Shown here: one piece after another, positions 35,199 through 43,611 of the stretch
Numbering within the stretch: position 1 is the first letter of the stretch
Layout: each line of letters starts with the position of its first letter
DNA from: Lacinutrix sp. Bg11-31
GTDB lineage: Bacteria > Bacteroidota > Bacteroidia > Flavobacteriales > Flavobacteriaceae
DNA length: 64,000 nt
Direction of reading: 5' to 3'
Assembly: GCF_002831665.1 (NCBI RefSeq)
Contig: NZ_CP025118.1
Location: forward strand, 558,001 to 622,000
Position numbers and translations under genes: made by a program
The notes under the pieces: generated by a model
What the model was told of the DNA's origin: nothing
Seen by the model: the letters and a program-made list of their open reading frames with translations, nothing else
The model's database searches: none

Positions 35199-35530
35199 AG
35201 AATAACGTTTTTGTGTATGGTTAGTTGCGTGTTGCAAGCACCTAATTTAGTAAATAATGACCAACAAAGAAAGTAGAGTGACTTTCGCCAGAGCAAACTC
35301 ATACTTTTATTTTTGATGTTTTTTGCCACTAATTCACAAATTTTTCTGCTAAAATTTTGATTCTTTCTATTCTCACGAATAAAAATCTATTCAAATTTTT
35401 AAAAAAGAACTCAAAACTTATCTAATTTACCATTTTGTTAGTTAAATTCACTTTGAAAAGCAAAGTATGAGTTTGCTCTGGGACTTTCGCAAGTAGGCTA
35501 GAACTAGCAATAAATTATATACGGTGTAAC
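35199..35530 (-). repeat. attC-like palindromic repeat 2, split by a MITE
   Basis: Left arm AACGTTTTTGTGTATGGTTA with TTGCGTG, right arm GCAATAAATTATATACGGTG, the same family as repeats 1 and 4. The right arm begins 6 bp after the stop codon at 35537. A 194-bp inverted-repeat element is inserted near its centre. Without it the repeat would be about 130 bp. Confidence 0.65.
35280..35489. mobile_element. MITE of 194 bp with 20-bp perfect terminal inverted repeats and 8-bp target duplication
   Basis: CCAGAGCAAACTCATACTTT at 35288-35307 is the exact inverse of 35462-35481. GACTTTCG occurs directly on both sides (35280-35287 and 35482-35489). The interior is AT-rich with no ORF. The identical ends and target duplication indicate fairly recent transposition by a transposase encoded elsewhere; its family is not clear to me. 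Confidence 0.85.
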
Positions 35531-35536
35531 GAAACG

Positions 35537-36133
35537 TTATTTATTCAGCAGTTTCTCTAAGTTCAAATTAAGAGCTAAAATCCCACCGAATATTTTTCTG
35601 TCATTTCCTAGAACATCATATAATGCAGTTAATCCATAATCAAGCCTTAATTCTAATTCTAAAAATTCGTAGATTGAAGTTCCAGCTCCAAGTTGAAATC
35701 CAATATTACTATTCTCAAAGTTATCCTTAACATCTTCACCATTAAATTCAGCATTAAGTAAAAATGAAAATCTTGGTCCAATAAGAAGATAAAAACCATC
35801 ATTGTAATTTTCTCCAAAACTATATTTTAAGCTTGGACTTATATCTAAAAAACTAAAATCAACAACTTCTCCAGCAGCTAAAGTTTTTTGGTTAAATGCT
35901 ATTAGTGCTTTTGCTCCAATATTTTTAGTAAACCCATAATCAGCAAATCCGCCTACATAAAGTTTAAATTTCTTTGTTCCTGCTTCATTACGTATTGTGC
36001 TATTCGATGGGTTTAAAGCACTATTAGCGTATATCTCATAAAGATTTCCGCCTAATGTTATTCCATAATTCAATTCTTGGGCTTGTGAAATTAAAGCAAT
36101 AAAAAATAGGATTCCTGTAGTAATTTTTTTCAT
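35537..36133 (-). CDS. Outer-membrane beta-barrel (PorT/OmpW-like) protein
   Basis: From ATG 36133 the protein has 198 residues with signal peptide MKKITTGILFFIALISQAQ; 28 extra open codons upstream run back through a repeat fragment into the previous gene and are not used. The mature part alternates polar and hydrophobic residues in about eight strands (NYGITLGGNLY, FKLYVGGFADYGF, IGAKALIAF, ISPSLKYSFG, FYLLIGPRFSFLL, IGFQLGAGTSIYE, LELRLDYGL, GILALNLNL). It fits the small outer-membrane barrel family common in Bacteroidetes. Function unknown. It sits between two attC-like repeats. Confidence 0.75.
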   Translation of the reverse strand: MKKITTGILFFIALISQAQELNYGITLGGNLYEIYANSALNPSNSTIRNEAGTKKFKLYVGGFADYGFTKNIGAKALIAFNQKTLAAGEVVDFSFLDISPSLKYSFGENYNDGFYLLIGPRFSFLLNAEFNGEDVKDNFENSNIGFQLGAGTSIYEFLELELRLDYGLTALYDVLGNDRKIFGGILALNLNLEKLLNK

Positions 36134-36152
36134 AAAGTTTGGTTTTAATGTT

Positions 36153-36172
36153 TTATATACGGTGTTAGCACA
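36153..36172 (-). repeat. Truncated attC-like repeat
   Basis: Only the outer arm survives: on the minus strand TGCTAACACCGTATATAA, 12 bp after the stop at 36183 and about 20 bp before the next ATG at 36133. The second arm is missing, so two cassettes may have fused here. Confidence 0.55.
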
Positions 36173-36182
36173 CGTTATTATT

Positions 36183-36926
36183 TTAAAGTTTCTCAAGTAA
36201 TTTCGCCTTTTGCTCACTAAATTCCGCTTCTGTCAAAATTCCGCTGTCTTTTAATTTTCCAAGTTTTTCTATTTGTTCCAAAACATTTGGTTCTTGACTA
36301 TTTTGTGCAATTGGTTCTTTTGGTTTTGATAATTTATTACGAACAAATTCCGCAAATATTCTTGAAGATGCTTTCTCAACATTGTCAATCGAAGCAATAT
36401 TTCCAGATGTGTGAATTTTTACTTTTCCTAAAATGAGTCCAGTTTCATATTGGATTGAACTTATTTTTTCAAGAGGAAAATCCTCAACTTTTAGTCCGTA
36501 AATCATTCCTTTGTCAATGAACACTAAACGTCTATTAGTAGACACTAAAATTCCATTTCCATTATTATACGTTCCTTGAATTATGTGGTCGATTTTTTCA
36601 TTTTCCGCAAGAATTTGTGGTAACTCGTTGATTTCTTTTCTCCCAAAAAATGTCGAAACATTGCTTAAATTTAGACTTTTAATTTCTGCTTTAATCTCGT
36701 ATAATTTTTCGTTTATAGAACTGTCAGTTTCTTCTTTTTCTTGAAGAAGATTTTGTATATCAGTTAGTGAATGTTTTTTTAATTTAAACGCAATACTTGG
36801 ATTTATTTTATTAATTTTTTTGTAGCAAGAAGTGCAAATAACACTACCGTCATTTAATTTACCAGCACCAAATGTTGGTGTATTCATAAATTTTAATTTT
36901 ACAGAACATACAGAACAATTACTCAT
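36183..36926 (-). CDS. Zinc-ribbon, PH-like and SHOCT domain protein
   Basis: The 247-residue protein has an N-terminal DUF4428-like zinc ribbon (CSVCSVKLKF and CTSCYKK), a coiled middle region (NEKLYEIKAEIKSL), a bacterial PH-like domain (HIIQGTYNNGNGILVSTNRRLVFIDKG, seen in pieces, then SIQYETGLILGKVKIHTSG) and a C-terminal SHOCT motif (EQIEKLGKLKDSGILTEAEF). Proteins of this type are often in phage or accessory regions and may sense membranes or bind oligomeric partners. It starts 5 bp after the coiled-coil membrane gene and is cotranscribed with it. Confidence 0.75.
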   Translation of the reverse strand: MSNCSVCSVKLKFMNTPTFGAGKLNDGSVICTSCYKKINKINPSIAFKLKKHSLTDIQNLLQEKEETDSSINEKLYEIKAEIKSLNLSNVSTFFGRKEINELPQILAENEKIDHIIQGTYNNGNGILVSTNRRLVFIDKGMIYGLKVEDFPLEKISSIQYETGLILGKVKIHTSGNIASIDNVEKASSRIFAEFVRNKLSKPKEPIAQNSQEPNVLEQIEKLGKLKDSGILTEAEFSEQKAKLLEKL

Positions 36927-36931
36927 ATCGT

Positions 36932-37831
36932 TTAGTTGTTAAATGTTACAGGTTCAGAGTCTTTTCCCTCGTACATTGTATAATAAGTATATTCGCTTTC
37001 TCCTTTGTACCAACGATATCTTGCTTGATTAAATCTAAACATATTCAGCACTTCTTGAACTTGGGTTTGAAATTCTTTTTTGTTTTTATTTGCAGCAAAA
37101 ACTCCACCACTAAAGTTTATATATCTTTTTCCAGTTCCATTAGCTGAAACTTCAATATCGTTTTCCCACATTTTCTTCGCAACAATTTTCGCATATTGTT
37201 TTCTCAAATTTGGAAACTCTCGAACCTGTATTCTCGAAACTTTTGATTTTAGATTTTTTCCTAAATTTTGAATTTCAGTCTGTTCTGATTCCTCTGCTTC
37301 TTTAATGATTTTCGCCCAAGTTGCGAATACAACAATATCCATTTGAAGCTCTTCAATTGAGTTTCCGTCAGCGAATTTGATTCCATCGTCTATTGATTTA
37401 ATTTCCCTTTCAAGTTGTTCTTTTTGTTTTACAAGTTCCTCTTTTTTAGAATTTTCTTCTTGTATTTTTTTTGCAATTAATTTTTCCTCTTCAGATAAGT
37501 TGTTTAAGCTGTCAGCTCTTTTTATTAATATTTGGGCTTTACTATATAAACTGTCAGTTTTTTCTATTTTTTCTAAATCTGAAATTGCACTTGAATATTT
37601 ACCTTGTTCGATTAATTTATTTGCACTTTCAATATCTGCTTTAGCATTTATTGTATCGTCAATAAACATAACTCCTAATATTCCTGTAATAATAATACTC
37701 AAAAACCAATATCCAATAACTTTTAATCGAGTTGGTTTATTTGTCCAGCGTAATATTAATGATGGTTTTACAAGTCCAACAATTAATGCAACAAATAATG
37801 CAAAGCTTAATAATCCTAAAATTCCTGCCAT
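36932..37831 (-). CDS. Membrane protein with two N-terminal helices and a coiled coil
   Basis: The 299-residue protein has two membrane segments (LLSFALFVALIVGLVKPSL and VIGYWFLSIIITGILGVMFI), a TPR-like stretch (IESANKLIEQGKYSSAISDLEKI), a long Glu/Lys-rich coiled coil (about 120-175) and a C-terminal folded part containing YINFSGGVFAANKNKK and YRWYKGESEYTYYTMYEG. I do not recognise a defined family. It is paired with the PH/SHOCT protein, and the two probably form one cassette. Confidence 0.65.
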   Translation of the reverse strand: MAGILGLLSFALFVALIVGLVKPSLILRWTNKPTRLKVIGYWFLSIIITGILGVMFIDDTINAKADIESANKLIEQGKYSSAISDLEKIEKTDSLYSKAQILIKRADSLNNLSEEEKLIAKKIQEENSKKEELVKQKEQLEREIKSIDDGIKFADGNSIEELQMDIVVFATWAKIIKEAEESEQTEIQNLGKNLKSKVSRIQVREFPNLRKQYAKIVAKKMWENDIEVSANGTGKRYINFSGGVFAANKNKKEFQTQVQEVLNMFRFNQARYRWYKGESEYTYYTMYEGKDSEPVTFNN

Positions 37832-37949
37832 AGTTTTTCTGTTTTCGTTTGGTTATTGTTTGAAATTTCAAATTTAATTTTTCTGCTAAAAAGAAACTTA
37901 CGGTTTTCCGTATCTGTTCTATTTTTGCACGATGTTCGTTTTTAATGTG

Positions 37950-38081
37950 TGCTAACGTTTATGTATAAGAATAGTTGCGGGTTTGTATGCGAGGATTTTC
38001 CGAAGGAAAATCAGACGTTACAAACACGCAACGACCTTTGATTAAGCACTAAACCGCAATTATTTTTATACGGTGTTAGGC
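37950..38081 (-). repeat. attC-like palindromic repeat 4, the most complete copy
   Basis: A 132-bp element. On the minus strand it begins GCCTAAC (fits RYYYAAC, the attC R'' core) and ends GTTAGCA (fits GTTRRRY in five of seven). The outer arms CCGTATAAAAATAATTGCGG and (reverse) GTATAAGAATAGTTGCGG pair. An inner stem GTTTGTA/TACAAAC encloses the hairpin GATTTTCC-TTC-GGAAAATC. The R'' core is 7 bp after the stop codon at 38089. Confidence 0.75.
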
Positions 38082-38088
38082 ACAGTAT

Positions 38089-38640
38089 TTATTCTGTCAG
38101 CCAAATTGTTAGACTTAATCCACTCTCCGGGTCATAACTTATCATTGCTGGATTTTTATGTTTTTCGTCTGTCCACATTCTTCCTGACCAATAATCTTCT
38201 TGAAAATCAAGATTGTCATTTTTGTTAAATTTTCCGTTATTCATAGAGTCAAGTCCGTAGAATAGATATAATTGGTCAACAAGTTTCTGAACTTTATTCA
38301 CATCAGATTTTTGAAAATTAAAATTCGTGAAAATAAAGTTTTTATTAGCTTTTCCTTCAAAAGTTTTTAATTCAAGCGTGTCGAAAAGTCCGCACTCTTT
38401 CGGATTCAAGTCTTTTCGGAAATTACTGATTTCATCGCCAGATTCGTTTATGTCTGTATTTCCAGTTATAAACGATTCATTCGGACTTGCTTTAAAATCA
38501 ATTTCGAATAAATCAAACACGGTTTTTGGCGTTGATTTCTCGACTGTAGTTTTTGTTTCCGTTGTGCTTTTCAATTCCGAATTTTTTGTCGGTTGATTTT
38601 CTGTTTTTTGTTTAGATTTCAAAAAGTCAAATATTCCCAT
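38089..38640 (-). CDS. Hypothetical protein (183 residues)
   Basis: The protein starts MGIFDFLKSKQKTENQ, a short amphipathic start also seen in many small cytoplasmic proteins, followed by a Thr/Lys-rich linker and a folded part with FDLFEIDFKASPNESFITG, NPKECGLFDTLELKTFEG, FNFQKSDVNKVQKLVDQLYLF and a C-terminal SYDPESGLSLTIWLTE. I do not recognise the family. It is bounded by GTTAGGC 19 bp upstream of the ATG and by a full attC-like repeat downstream, the arrangement of an integron gene cassette. Confidence 0.65.
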   Translation of the reverse strand: MGIFDFLKSKQKTENQPTKNSELKSTTETKTTVEKSTPKTVFDLFEIDFKASPNESFITGNTDINESGDEISNFRKDLNPKECGLFDTLELKTFEGKANKNFIFTNFNFQKSDVNKVQKLVDQLYLFYGLDSMNNGKFNKNDNLDFQEDYWSGRMWTDEKHKNPAMISYDPESGLSLTIWLTE

Positions 38641-38658
38641 AGTGTGTTTTTATATTGT

Positions 38659-38665
38659 GCCTAAC
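38659..38665 (-). repeat. Isolated GTTAGGC core upstream of the outermost cassette gene
   Basis: On the minus strand GTTAGGC fits the attC R' core GTTRRRY exactly and lies 19 bp before the ATG at 38640. It would be the outer cassette boundary. No paired arm is visible beyond it. Confidence 0.4.
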
Positions 38666-38929
38666 TAGTTATATAATAATCTTTATTCCTCATATCCCAT
38701 AAATATAAGAGGATATAGTATTTATACCCTAAAAGATATATGCAACGAAATTAGCTCTTATTTGTCGAGTAAAAAATACGTACAACTACGTATTTTTATT
38801 CAACAAAAGCCAAGTTACAATGGTCTATTTAATATATTTTACGGGAATCCACAATTGCAAGAAAAAAACTAAAAATAAAACAGATTTAGAATGTGTTTAA
38901 GGCGATAAGATGTTGCAAAACGGCAATGG
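38666..38929. other. Non-coding stretch with one hairpin
   Basis: No credible ORF. The perfect inverted repeat AAAAATACGTA-CAAC-TACGTATTTTT (38772-38797) looks like a bidirectional terminator or the left-end hairpin of the decayed IS200-type element that follows. Confidence 0.45.
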
Positions 38930-39142
38930 TTTTTGGTTAAGAAGTTAAAAGGAAGCAGTTCGAGGAAATTACAACAAGAGTTTCCATAACTAAAACAGAA
39001 ATATTGAGGCAAACACTTTTGGGTGATTGGATATGGCTGTTGGAGTATAGGTAATATTACAGATGAAATGGTTAATGAGTATTTGGAGTACAATCGACTA
39101 CCAGACCATGGAAATGTAACAAATTTTATCATTGAGAAATGA
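38930..39142 (+). pseudogene. IS200/IS605-family TnpA remnant
   Basis: On the plus strand the frame KKLKGSSSRKLQQEFP, stop, LKQKY, stop, GKHFWVIGYGCWSIGN, ITDEMVNEYLEYNR and NVTNFIIEK matches the C-terminal half of Y1-type (IS200-like) transposases. Two internal stops interrupt it: TAA 38987-38989, and TGA 39005-39007 where the family usually has Trp. The N-terminal HUH half and its catalytic histidines are gone. The element is dead. Confidence 0.75.
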
Positions 39143-39171
39143 CTATTACGGTGACTTTAAGTTACCAACCC

Positions 39172-39202
39172 AAACCTATGGGCTTTCAGTCCATAGTGGT
39201 TT
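39172..39202 (+). repeat. Subterminal hairpin, probable right end of the IS200-type remnant
   Basis: AAACCTATGG and CCATAGTGGTTT form an imperfect stem with a 9-base loop, 30 bp after the transposase stop. IS200/IS605 elements carry such hairpins at their ends. Confidence 0.5.
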
Positions 39203-39216
39203 AGTTTTGTTAACCC

Positions 39217-39252
39217 AAAAAAGCCTTTCAAAATTAATTGAAAGGCTTTTTT
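39217..39252. terminator. Terminator at the island edge and after the M28 peptidase gene
   Basis: AAAAAAGCCTTTCA / TGAAAGGCTTTTTT with an 8-base AT loop; the minus-strand gene ends at 39277. Confidence 0.85.
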
Positions 39253-39276
39253 ACATGTCTTGGTAACTCCAAAAAA

Positions 39277-40833
39277 CTATTCTAAAACTTTATCTACTGT
39301 AATTCTCGCTTCTCTATTTGCAAGTTCCCAAGCAGTATAAAATACTAGACGTGTTCTGTTTTCTAATAAATCGTATTGAATTTTATCTGGTGTATCTCCA
39401 GGTTGGTGATAATCGTCGTGAGTTCCATTAAAATAGAAAATTACAGGAATGTTGTTTTTTGCAAAGTTGTAATGGTCACTTCTAAAGTAATAACGGTTAG
39501 GATCGTTCTCGTCGTTAAAAGTGTAATCTAAATCAATATTCATGTACTTTGTATTCATTGCTTCAGAAATATCGTGTAATTCTGTACTTAATCTATCACT
39601 ACCAATAAGGTAAACATAGTTTCTGTTTTTCTTCTCGCGTTTAGGATCTGTACGACCAATCATATCTATATTTAAATCGGCAACCGTATCTGCTAGTGGA
39701 AAAATTGGGTCGTTATCTGTATAATGCCTAGAACCTAATAATCCTTTTTCTTCACCAGTTACGTTTAAAAAAACTATTGAACGTTTTGGACCATGACCAT
39801 CTTTTTTTGCTTTGGCAAATGCTTCTGCAATTTCTAAAATAGCAACGGTTCCAGAACCATCATCATCGGCTCCATTATAAACTTTACCATCTTTAATACC
39901 TTCGTGATCTAAGTGCGCCGAAATAATAATATACTCGTTTGGTTTTTCGCTTCCTTTAATAATTGCTGCTACGTTTTCAGAACTTACGTTTTCAGAATTA
40001 TTTTTATATGTAATTGCTACATCAGATTTTACAGACATAGAATTTTCGTTAGTATCAATATCACTAACTAAAGCTTTTGCTAAATCTGTATTGATTAGCA
40101 TATACATCATGTCTTCTGCGCCATCTGCTAAATTCATTCTACCGCTTGAACGACCATAACGATTGGCAGCCATTGTGTAAACTTCTGGATAGTAAAATAA
40201 AAGTGCTTTTGCTCCTTTACTTTTTGCAACCTCTTGTTTTGATGCAAATGCCTGACGCATATTAGACCATTTAGAGCTTTCACTTGTTCCTGAAATAACA
40301 TAGTTTCCGTCTGCATTTTTTGGTTCTCCAGAACGAATAACTACAACTTTTCCTTTTACATCTAAATCTTTGTAGTTTGAATAGTTTTCATCTTCAATAC
40401 CATAACCAGCAAAAACAACATCTTTTGCGTTTAATATAGCGTCTTTAGAAGAACTAACAGATACATAATCTTCCACATTTGTAAAAGACTTTCCATTAAT
40501 ACTTAGTTTTACATCTGGAACTGCCATAACGACTAATGGTACATCTTGAAAATAATTACCATCGCTTTTTGCAGCTGGTATTCCATCTTCGATGTAATGT
40601 TCTTTAATGAATTCTACAGCCATTTTCTGACCTTCTTTACCAGTTTCACGACCTTCAAATGCGTCTCCAGCATATATATAAAGTGCAGTTTTTAAATCTT
40701 CGGCAGTTATAGTTTCTGCATATTTAGTTGGGTCTGCAGGTGTTTTAGTTTTTGATGTAGCGTTTTTACTTTTAGAAGTGCCACATGCTGCTAATACTAG
40801 AGTAATAGCAAAAAGTGAAAGTAGTTTTTTCAT
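39277..40833 (-). CDS. M28 family metallopeptidase with PA domain, lipoprotein
   Basis: The 518-residue protein has a lipoprotein signal (TLVLAACGTSK, Cys17). After a helical N-terminal part that includes LYIYAGDAFEGRETG, a protease-associated domain (about 110-280, VVFAGYGIED, KVVVIRSGEP) is inserted. The M28 core then shows the Zn ligands: HLDHEG, NGADDDGSGT, EEKGLLGS, DMIGR and the last His in HDDYHQPGDTPDKI. It would be an aminopeptidase anchored in the cell envelope. The next gene upstream is a shorter paralogue without the PA domain, so the pair is a tandem duplication. Confidence 0.9.
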   Translation of the reverse strand: MKKLLSLFAITLVLAACGTSKSKNATSKTKTPADPTKYAETITAEDLKTALYIYAGDAFEGRETGKEGQKMAVEFIKEHYIEDGIPAAKSDGNYFQDVPLVVMAVPDVKLSINGKSFTNVEDYVSVSSSKDAILNAKDVVFAGYGIEDENYSNYKDLDVKGKVVVIRSGEPKNADGNYVISGTSESSKWSNMRQAFASKQEVAKSKGAKALLFYYPEVYTMAANRYGRSSGRMNLADGAEDMMYMLINTDLAKALVSDIDTNENSMSVKSDVAITYKNNSENVSSENVAAIIKGSEKPNEYIIISAHLDHEGIKDGKVYNGADDDGSGTVAILEIAEAFAKAKKDGHGPKRSIVFLNVTGEEKGLLGSRHYTDNDPIFPLADTVADLNIDMIGRTDPKREKKNRNYVYLIGSDRLSTELHDISEAMNTKYMNIDLDYTFNDENDPNRYYFRSDHYNFAKNNIPVIFYFNGTHDDYHQPGDTPDKIQYDLLENRTRLVFYTAWELANREARITVDKVLE

Positions 40834-40917
40834 TTAAAAATGTAAGGGTTTGATTAAGAAGTAAAAATACGAGAAAAATAGATGCTTATTCTAATTCTTA
40901 TATTTTTTTTAACAGTG

Positions 40918-41955
40918 TTAGATATCTTCATTATGAGTTAAAAACTGAGTTCTATTTGCCAATTGCCAAGCCGTTGCAAAGATTAATTTTGTGCGTTTGG
41001 CTAATAATGGGTAGTCTATTTTGTCTGGAGTGTCTGTAGGCTTGTGGTAATCTGGATGCTCTCCATTAAAGTAAAAAATTACAGGTATATTTTGCTTTGC
41101 AAAGTTGTAATGGTCACTTCTATAGTAGTAACGATTTCTATCGTTTTCTGCGTTGTATTTATAATCTAGCTCTAGATTGGTAAAGGTTTCATTTGCTTTT
41201 GTTGAAGTATATTGTAACTCTTTACTAATTCTATCTGCACCAATAATATAGATGTAATTTGGGTTGTTTTCGTGCCTGTTATCCACACGACCAATCATAT
41301 CTATATTTAGGTTTGCAATGGTTTTGTTTAATTCGAAAATTGGATTTTCTACATAAAATTTAGAACCTTGTAATCCTATTTCTTCGGCTGTAAGATGTAA
41401 AAATAAAACGCTTCTTTTAGGCGAATGGCCTTGTTGTTCTGCAAGTTTAAAGGCTTCAGCAATTTCAGTAATTGCCATGGAACCAGATCCATTATCGTCT
41501 GCTCCAAAATGAATAGCATCATCTTCGATACCTAAATGATCTAAATGTCCAGAAATGATTAATACTTCTTCGGGTTTTTCGCTTCCTTTAATATAGGCTA
41601 AAACGTTTTCTGAAGCACCAATATCTTTTGGTAAAAAGTCTGCAGGAATGGTTTGATAGTAAGTAGAATCGTTAATAGCAGGAGCAATACCTTTGGTCTT
41701 ATAAAAGGTTCTTAGATAATCTGCTGCTTTTTTTTGTCCTTCTTCTCCAGTGCCACGACCTTGAAATTCTTCTGAAGCAAATATGGCTAATCTACTTTTT
41801 AAATCGGTAGCAGTTATAGAATTTGAATATTCTAGAATAAGTTCACTGTCTTGTATTTTAACACTATTTTCTAAATTTTCAATTTTAGTGCTATATTTAG
41901 TTTCTGCGCATGAACCAACGATTGCAAACACAGAAACTATAAGTAAAGATTTCAT
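40918..41955 (-). CDS. M28 family metallopeptidase, shorter paralogue, lipoprotein
   Basis: The 345-residue protein has a lipoprotein signal (VFAIVGSCAETK, Cys16), FASEEFQGRGTGEEGQKKAADY as in the neighbour, and all M28 ligands: HLDHLGI, FGADDNGSGS, EEIGLQGS, DMIGR and HPDYHKPTDTPDKI. Compared with the 518-residue paralogue it lacks the PA insertion. Both probably process peptides at the cell surface or in the periplasm. The genes are 84 bp apart on the same strand. Confidence 0.88.
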   Translation of the reverse strand: MKSLLIVSVFAIVGSCAETKYSTKIENLENSVKIQDSELILEYSNSITATDLKSRLAIFASEEFQGRGTGEEGQKKAADYLRTFYKTKGIAPAINDSTYYQTIPADFLPKDIGASENVLAYIKGSEKPEEVLIISGHLDHLGIEDDAIHFGADDNGSGSMAITEIAEAFKLAEQQGHSPKRSVLFLHLTAEEIGLQGSKFYVENPIFELNKTIANLNIDMIGRVDNRHENNPNYIYIIGADRISKELQYTSTKANETFTNLELDYKYNAENDRNRYYYRSDHYNFAKQNIPVIFYFNGEHPDYHKPTDTPDKIDYPLLAKRTKLIFATAWQLANRTQFLTHNEDI

Positions 41956-42009
41956 TTAATATCTATTTGAGGGCCAAATATATATATAAATTCTTACAAG
42001 TATTTAAAA

Positions 42010-42339
42010 TTATTCAGAAATATCAAGATCATTTAACTCCTCAATAGCATCTTCCTCAGAGTCTTGAGCACGTTGTTCTAGTTGTTCTGTATCACCCACT
42101 TCTGTAGTTGCATTAATAGATTTGTAAGTCGCTAATACTAAAGAAATGATGGTTAATAATAATATAAGCTGAATTGTATGTTTTGGTTTATTTGTACCAC
42201 GCGTTTTAATAAATGCTAATACTCCAAATATTAATGCTGCTATTGCTGGAAAAAAAGCAAAATTAGATAATGGTAAAACTGCTAAAATAACTGCAAAAAC
42301 TGCGCTTATTAGCCCTAAAATAATAAATAATAATCTCAT
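42010..42339 (-). CDS. Small membrane protein (109 residues)
   Basis: Three hydrophobic segments (LLFIILGLISAVFAVILAVL, FAFFPAIAALIFGVLAF and IQLILLLTIISLVLATY) followed by an acidic tail (EEDAIEELNDLD). No family recognised. It lies 7 bp after the DUF3108 gene on the same strand and is probably cotranscribed with it. Confidence 0.65.
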   Translation of the reverse strand: MRLLFIILGLISAVFAVILAVLPLSNFAFFPAIAALIFGVLAFIKTRGTNKPKHTIQLILLLTIISLVLATYKSINATTEVGDTEQLEQRAQDSEEDAIEELNDLDISE

Positions 42340-42346
42340 AATTGTT

Positions 42347-43129
42347 TTAATTTTTTAAACCAGTTGCACTTTTAATTTTTAATTCTCCACTACCTATAGC
42401 AACTTTAAACTTTGCATATACTGGAACTTTATTTTCGTCTGCTGTTAACCATAAAAAGTTGCTGTTTCCTTTTAAAGCATCGTTATTGTCTAGGTTAATA
42501 CGTAATTTATAACATTCTTTTTTACCTATTGCTGTATTAATAGTTTCTTTTGCAACGTAAGTAAATCTAAATTTAGTTTGCTCATTATCGAACAAAACAG
42601 TAAATGTATCACTGTCTCCAATGCTGGCTTTTTTTATGTCTAAAGTTCTTAAATGGTAAATAGTTGTTACTATATCTTTAGTATTTCCATTAATTTTAAC
42701 GTTTGTTTTTCTATCCCAAAAACCAGATGTGAAGTTTTTACTTTTTTTTCTAATTAAACTTTTTACAGATCTTGATTTGTGGTTAAAGTTGTACTTAACA
42801 AATGTATAATGTCCACCTTCATTAATATCTCGCTTATATAAATAAGGTGTTAATGTTCTTGGGTTTACATAACTTTCGTAAAGGTCTCTAATTTTAAAGA
42901 AGTTATCCCATTTAGTATAGGTTGTTGCTTTACACTTTAAACGTAATAATGTACCACTTTTGGTGTTTACATTACTGGTTGCCATAGTTACTTCTGCAAA
43001 ATCCGTCATTAAGCCAGACATGTTGTACCCAGCAGTAAAGGTTAGGTTTTCTCCACCTAAAAAGGCATTGTTTTGAGCGCTTGTAAATAAAGACAAACTA
43101 AGTGCTAAGAATAAAAAATAATGTTTCAT
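42347..43129 (-). CDS. DUF3108 family secreted protein
   Basis: The 260-residue protein has a signal peptide (FLALSLSLFTSAQ) and beta-rich sequence with GENLTFTAGYNMSGLMTDFAEV, FKIRDLYESYVNPRTLTPYLYKRDI (in pieces), YHLRTLDI and a C-terminal KVPVYAKFKVAIGSGELKIK, the pattern of DUF3108, which resembles periplasmic lipid-binding barrels. The role is not known. It is followed by the small membrane protein. Confidence 0.8.
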   Translation of the reverse strand: MKHYFLFLALSLSLFTSAQNNAFLGGENLTFTAGYNMSGLMTDFAEVTMATSNVNTKSGTLLRLKCKATTYTKWDNFFKIRDLYESYVNPRTLTPYLYKRDINEGGHYTFVKYNFNHKSRSVKSLIRKKSKNFTSGFWDRKTNVKINGNTKDIVTTIYHLRTLDIKKASIGDSDTFTVLFDNEQTKFRFTYVAKETINTAIGKKECYKLRINLDNNDALKGNSNFLWLTADENKVPVYAKFKVAIGSGELKIKSATGLKN

Positions 43130-43198
43130 AAATAATATTTAAGTTTCTAATATAAATAATCATAACACTAACTGTACCTAAATTATTGTGTTTAGCTT

Positions 43199-43609
43199 TT
43201 ATTTATGATTAAAAAGTGAAATAATAAAAATTATAGTCCAAATTGCTACACGCAACCAATTAAGAATAATTAAATCACTTATGGTGTTATTTGTTATTTT
43301 TCTATTAGAAATTCTATTGTGTAATGGAACAAAAATGAGTATAGTTGCTATCCATGTTAAGCACACTAAAACAAAATAAATAATTAAAATAATGCCTCCT
43401 GTTTTAATTAAGACTAAAAGAGCTAGTATTAATTGAGTTACCATTAGTGGCAATACAATTATAGCCATTAGCTTTGTATAGCGTTTGTGCCATAAATAAA
43501 GATTGTTTTCTGTGAAGTATTTAAATGATGGATAAATTAAAAGTTGTACCATTAAAATTAAAACAACTAAACCAAAATCTATAATTACACGAGCGATTTC
43601 TAAAGTCAT
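43199..43609 (-). CDS. Four-helix membrane protein (136 residues)
   Basis: The protein has four hydrophobic helices (IIDFGLVVLILMVQLLIYP, LMAIIVLPLMVTQLILALLVL, GIILIIYFVLVCLTWIATILIF and WLRVAIWTIIFIISLF) with YFTENNLYLWHKRYTK between the first two. It resembles the small flavobacterial membrane proteins of unknown function. It begins 2 bp after the exonuclease/GIY-YIG gene, so the two are probably coupled. Confidence 0.7.
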   Translation of the reverse strand: MTLEIARVIIDFGLVVLILMVQLLIYPSFKYFTENNLYLWHKRYTKLMAIIVLPLMVTQLILALLVLIKTGGIILIIYFVLVCLTWIATILIFVPLHNRISNRKITNNTISDLIILNWLRVAIWTIIFIISLFNHK

Positions 43610-43611
43610 TT

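Noticed and set aside
33222..38665. Complete integron with integrase and attI
   Set aside because: No integrase gene is present in or beside the array; only a cassette cluster without integrase could be argued.
38869..39132. 87-residue minus-strand ORF
   Set aside because: The opposite strand carries recognisable transposase sequence; this frame is its shadow.
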